From contig JAQYVR010000087.1 of assembly GCA_030145395.1 (NCBI GenBank), positions 1 to 33,961 of the forward strand: a stretch of 33,961 nt of DNA, given 5' to 3'. Shown here piece after piece: positions 33,701 to 33,961 of this stretch. Source of the stretch: Desulfobacteria bacterium (GTDB taxonomy: Bacteria; Desulfobacterota; Desulfobacteria; Desulfobacterales; C00003060). The position numbers and the translations under genes are program-made. The notes beneath the pieces are model-generated. The model ran no database searches, was not told where the DNA came from, and saw only the letters and a list, made by a program, of their open reading frames with translations. Within the stretch, counting starts at the first letter, position 1. The number at the start of each line of letters is the position of its first letter.

Positions 33701-33772
33701 GCTAGAATTCTGATAACCCGGGATAGACCGGGATGAATTGGAAGGAGGAATGCCCTCGCTGTTGCGGTTCAA
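30767..33772 (-). CDS. MrfA/YprA-type DEAH helicase fused to a DnaQ-like exonuclease
   Basis: 1001 residues. Helicase motif I is ATPTASGKS (104-112), motif II DEVH (216-219), motif III LLSATV near 252 and motif VI QRGGRVGRSG near 400-409. A DUF1998 region follows, with the zinc cluster Cys740, 742, 746 and 749 (CECDEGCPSC) plus Cys755, as in B. subtilis MrfA, a 3'-5' helicase for mitomycin C repair. Residues ~810-965 add an RNase H-like exonuclease of MrfB/YprB type: FLDLETQ (Asp815, Glu817), GFNIKRFDY (Asp879) and YCRQD (Tyr947, Asp951), a DEDDy set. In B. subtilis these are two separate proteins. The start is a TTG overlapping the upstream TGA, with AAAGG six bases before it. The first residues are encoded within a dispersed repeat (33755-33772). 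Confidence 0.92.
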   Translation of the reverse strand: MNRNSEGIPPSNSSRSIPGYQNSSEPAPNFNLSDYIEAIKADRDFGETFVYHRHLPATPPVYGNQLTFHDDIARTMRRLSLDRLYSHQVEAINHLRQGSNVIVATPTASGKSLIYNLIVLEEALKNRETKALYVFPLKALAQDQVKTLRPWLEGIEQKKISAEIYDGDTSPYRRKKIRTEPPHILVTNPDMLHCGILAHHQSWEEVLRNLSFVILDEVHTYRGIFGSHVNQVIRRLKRLCEHYGARPQFILLSATVNNPQAFGESLIEEELEVVRSSGAPKAGHHFVFLNPVASPNFSAAKLFVHCVRHGFRTIAFTQSRQVTELIHVWISRLSPKLRKKISSYRAGFMPAERREIEQRLASGKLLGVVSTSALEMGIDIGHLDICLLVGYPGTIIDTWQRGGRVGRSGRESMVILIAKPDALDQYFMKHPNDFFERSYEAAVLDPDNPYVIEAHLPCAAAEMPLSLNDEKFWSKNLPLHLEKLEGEGALHRTAEGELAWYATKRRPQLQVNIRSAGESFTILEKETGQPIGTVDGIRAFKECHPGAVYLHRARQYLVDDLRLAERDIFAHRSNVQYFTRVRTEKETEIIRITRSRPRGQFLVREGELKVTEVVTGYEKRALPGQTLMGVFPLDLPRQTFETVGLWIEIEAALKHFVEDRGLDFMGGIHAIEHAAIGMFPLFALCDRNDIGGICYPYHPQVGKSAIFIYDGHPGGVGLAQHGFEIILELLEKTMHQIKTCECDEGCPSCVHSPKCGSGNKPLDKEAALLILEGLLGHIPLSQVFAKTEEVGPMPFIVEETSTAEDEKEPRVIFLDLETQKLAQEVGGWQNIHLMRVSVAVLYDSLENRFLVYDEDQIEALLEHLEKADLIVGFNIKRFDYIVLSAYTSKDLKRLPTFDILEDVFKRLGFRLSLAHLAVETLNQEKTADGLQAVEWFRQGDFQKLTDYCRQDVVVTRDLFQYGLENSHLVFRQKQENRRMRLLVDWKLEEMIGRGDVSIASK
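33755..33772. repeat. Fragment of the ~90-base dispersed repeat (copy 3)
   Basis: CTCGCTGTTGCGGTTCAA is identical to 22875-22892, and similarity continues a few bases to the left. It spans the TTG start and the first codons of the helicase gene on the complement strand. Confidence 0.6.
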
Positions 33773-33961
33773 TGTCGGCCTTTGTCCAACACCTTACGTA
33801 TGGTTGTGGCCAGGTCACGAGACACAAGCGGCTTAATGATGAACTCTCGAATGCCCATGTCCATGGCCTTATCTTTTGTGATCATTTCGCTATATCCTGT
33901 ACAAAGAATAATCGGAATATCTGGCCTTATTCTCATGAGTTCTTTGGCCAACATTCCACCC
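33769..33961 (-). CDS. Response-regulator receiver domain, C-terminal end (partial)
   Basis: The last 63 residues of a protein that enters from beyond the right edge of the window. The sequence GGMLAKELMRIRPDIPIILC, TGYSEMITKD and REFIIKPLVSRDL is the second half of a CheY-like receiver: the conserved Thr in LCTGYS and Lys in IIKPL are visible, while the phosphorylated Asp would lie outside. In Desulfobacterota this type of sequence usually ends a hybrid histidine kinase, but a stand-alone regulator is possible. Its TGA overlaps the TTG of the helicase gene. Confidence 0.88.
   Translation of the reverse strand, partial: GGMLAKELMRIRPDIPIILCTGYSEMITKDKAMDMGIREFIIKPLVSRDLATTIRKVLDKGRH

Overview
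The window most likely comes from an anaerobic Desulfobacterota (former Deltaproteobacteria) genome. The reasons are the type IV pilus gene order with a small HTH gene ahead of pilM, a CoA-disulfide reductase fused to a rhodanese, a DUF169 protein, a receiver domain with an ILCTGYSE-type sequence, and several families of palindromic intergenic repeats. This is inferred from protein style and layout; no rRNA gene or other taxonomic marker is present.

Positions 1-16.7 kb form a type IV pilus island. On the + strand are the 3' part of pilY1, a pilB/gspE-type ATPase, a DUF4124 coiled-coil protein, a LysM protein and a PilW/PilF-like TPR lipoprotein, followed by a probably mobile DUF559 endonuclease gene. 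Converging from the right on the - strand is hth-pilM-pilN-pilO-pilP-pilQ-lysM, apparently one operon behind a near-consensus sigma70 promoter at 16677-16705. PilM, PilN, PilO and PilP would form the inner-membrane alignment complex, PilQ the outer-membrane secretin, PilB the extension motor, PilY1 the tip adhesin, and the TPR lipoprotein the secretin assembly factor.

Positions 16.7-22.5 kb hold a repeat island (a MITE-like element with terminal inverted repeats next to an AT-rich palindromic element), then a rhodanese-fused CoA-disulfide/persulfide reductase divergent from a DUF169 gene, a Cas4-like/DnaQ-like (DUF2779) nuclease fusion, and a DjlA-type J-domain protein.

Positions 22.5-30.7 kb are accessory. 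They contain a palindrome-rich spacer, a radical SAM protein, an exported Ig-like/degenerate HAD protein, a second MITE-like copy, a voltage-gated-type potassium channel with a zinc ribbon, and several small conserved or orphan genes. The small genes include a tight SAM-methyltransferase/small protein/small protein/lipoprotein operon, an orphan Cas2-like protein and a PilZ protein preceded by a palindrome. Nearly all read on the - strand.

Positions 30.7-34 kb carry a 1001-residue MrfA/YprA-type DEAH helicase whose C-terminus carries a DnaQ-like (MrfB/YprB-type) exonuclease domain. Its start overlaps the stop of an upstream receiver domain that runs off the window.

The best candidates for something undescribed are the one-polypeptide helicase-exonuclease coupled to a signalling gene, the methyltransferase/small-protein operon at 26.5-28.3 kb, and the families of structured repeats that abut stop codons and, in one case, supply a start codon. 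No CRISPR array, tRNA, rRNA or complete insertion sequence was seen.
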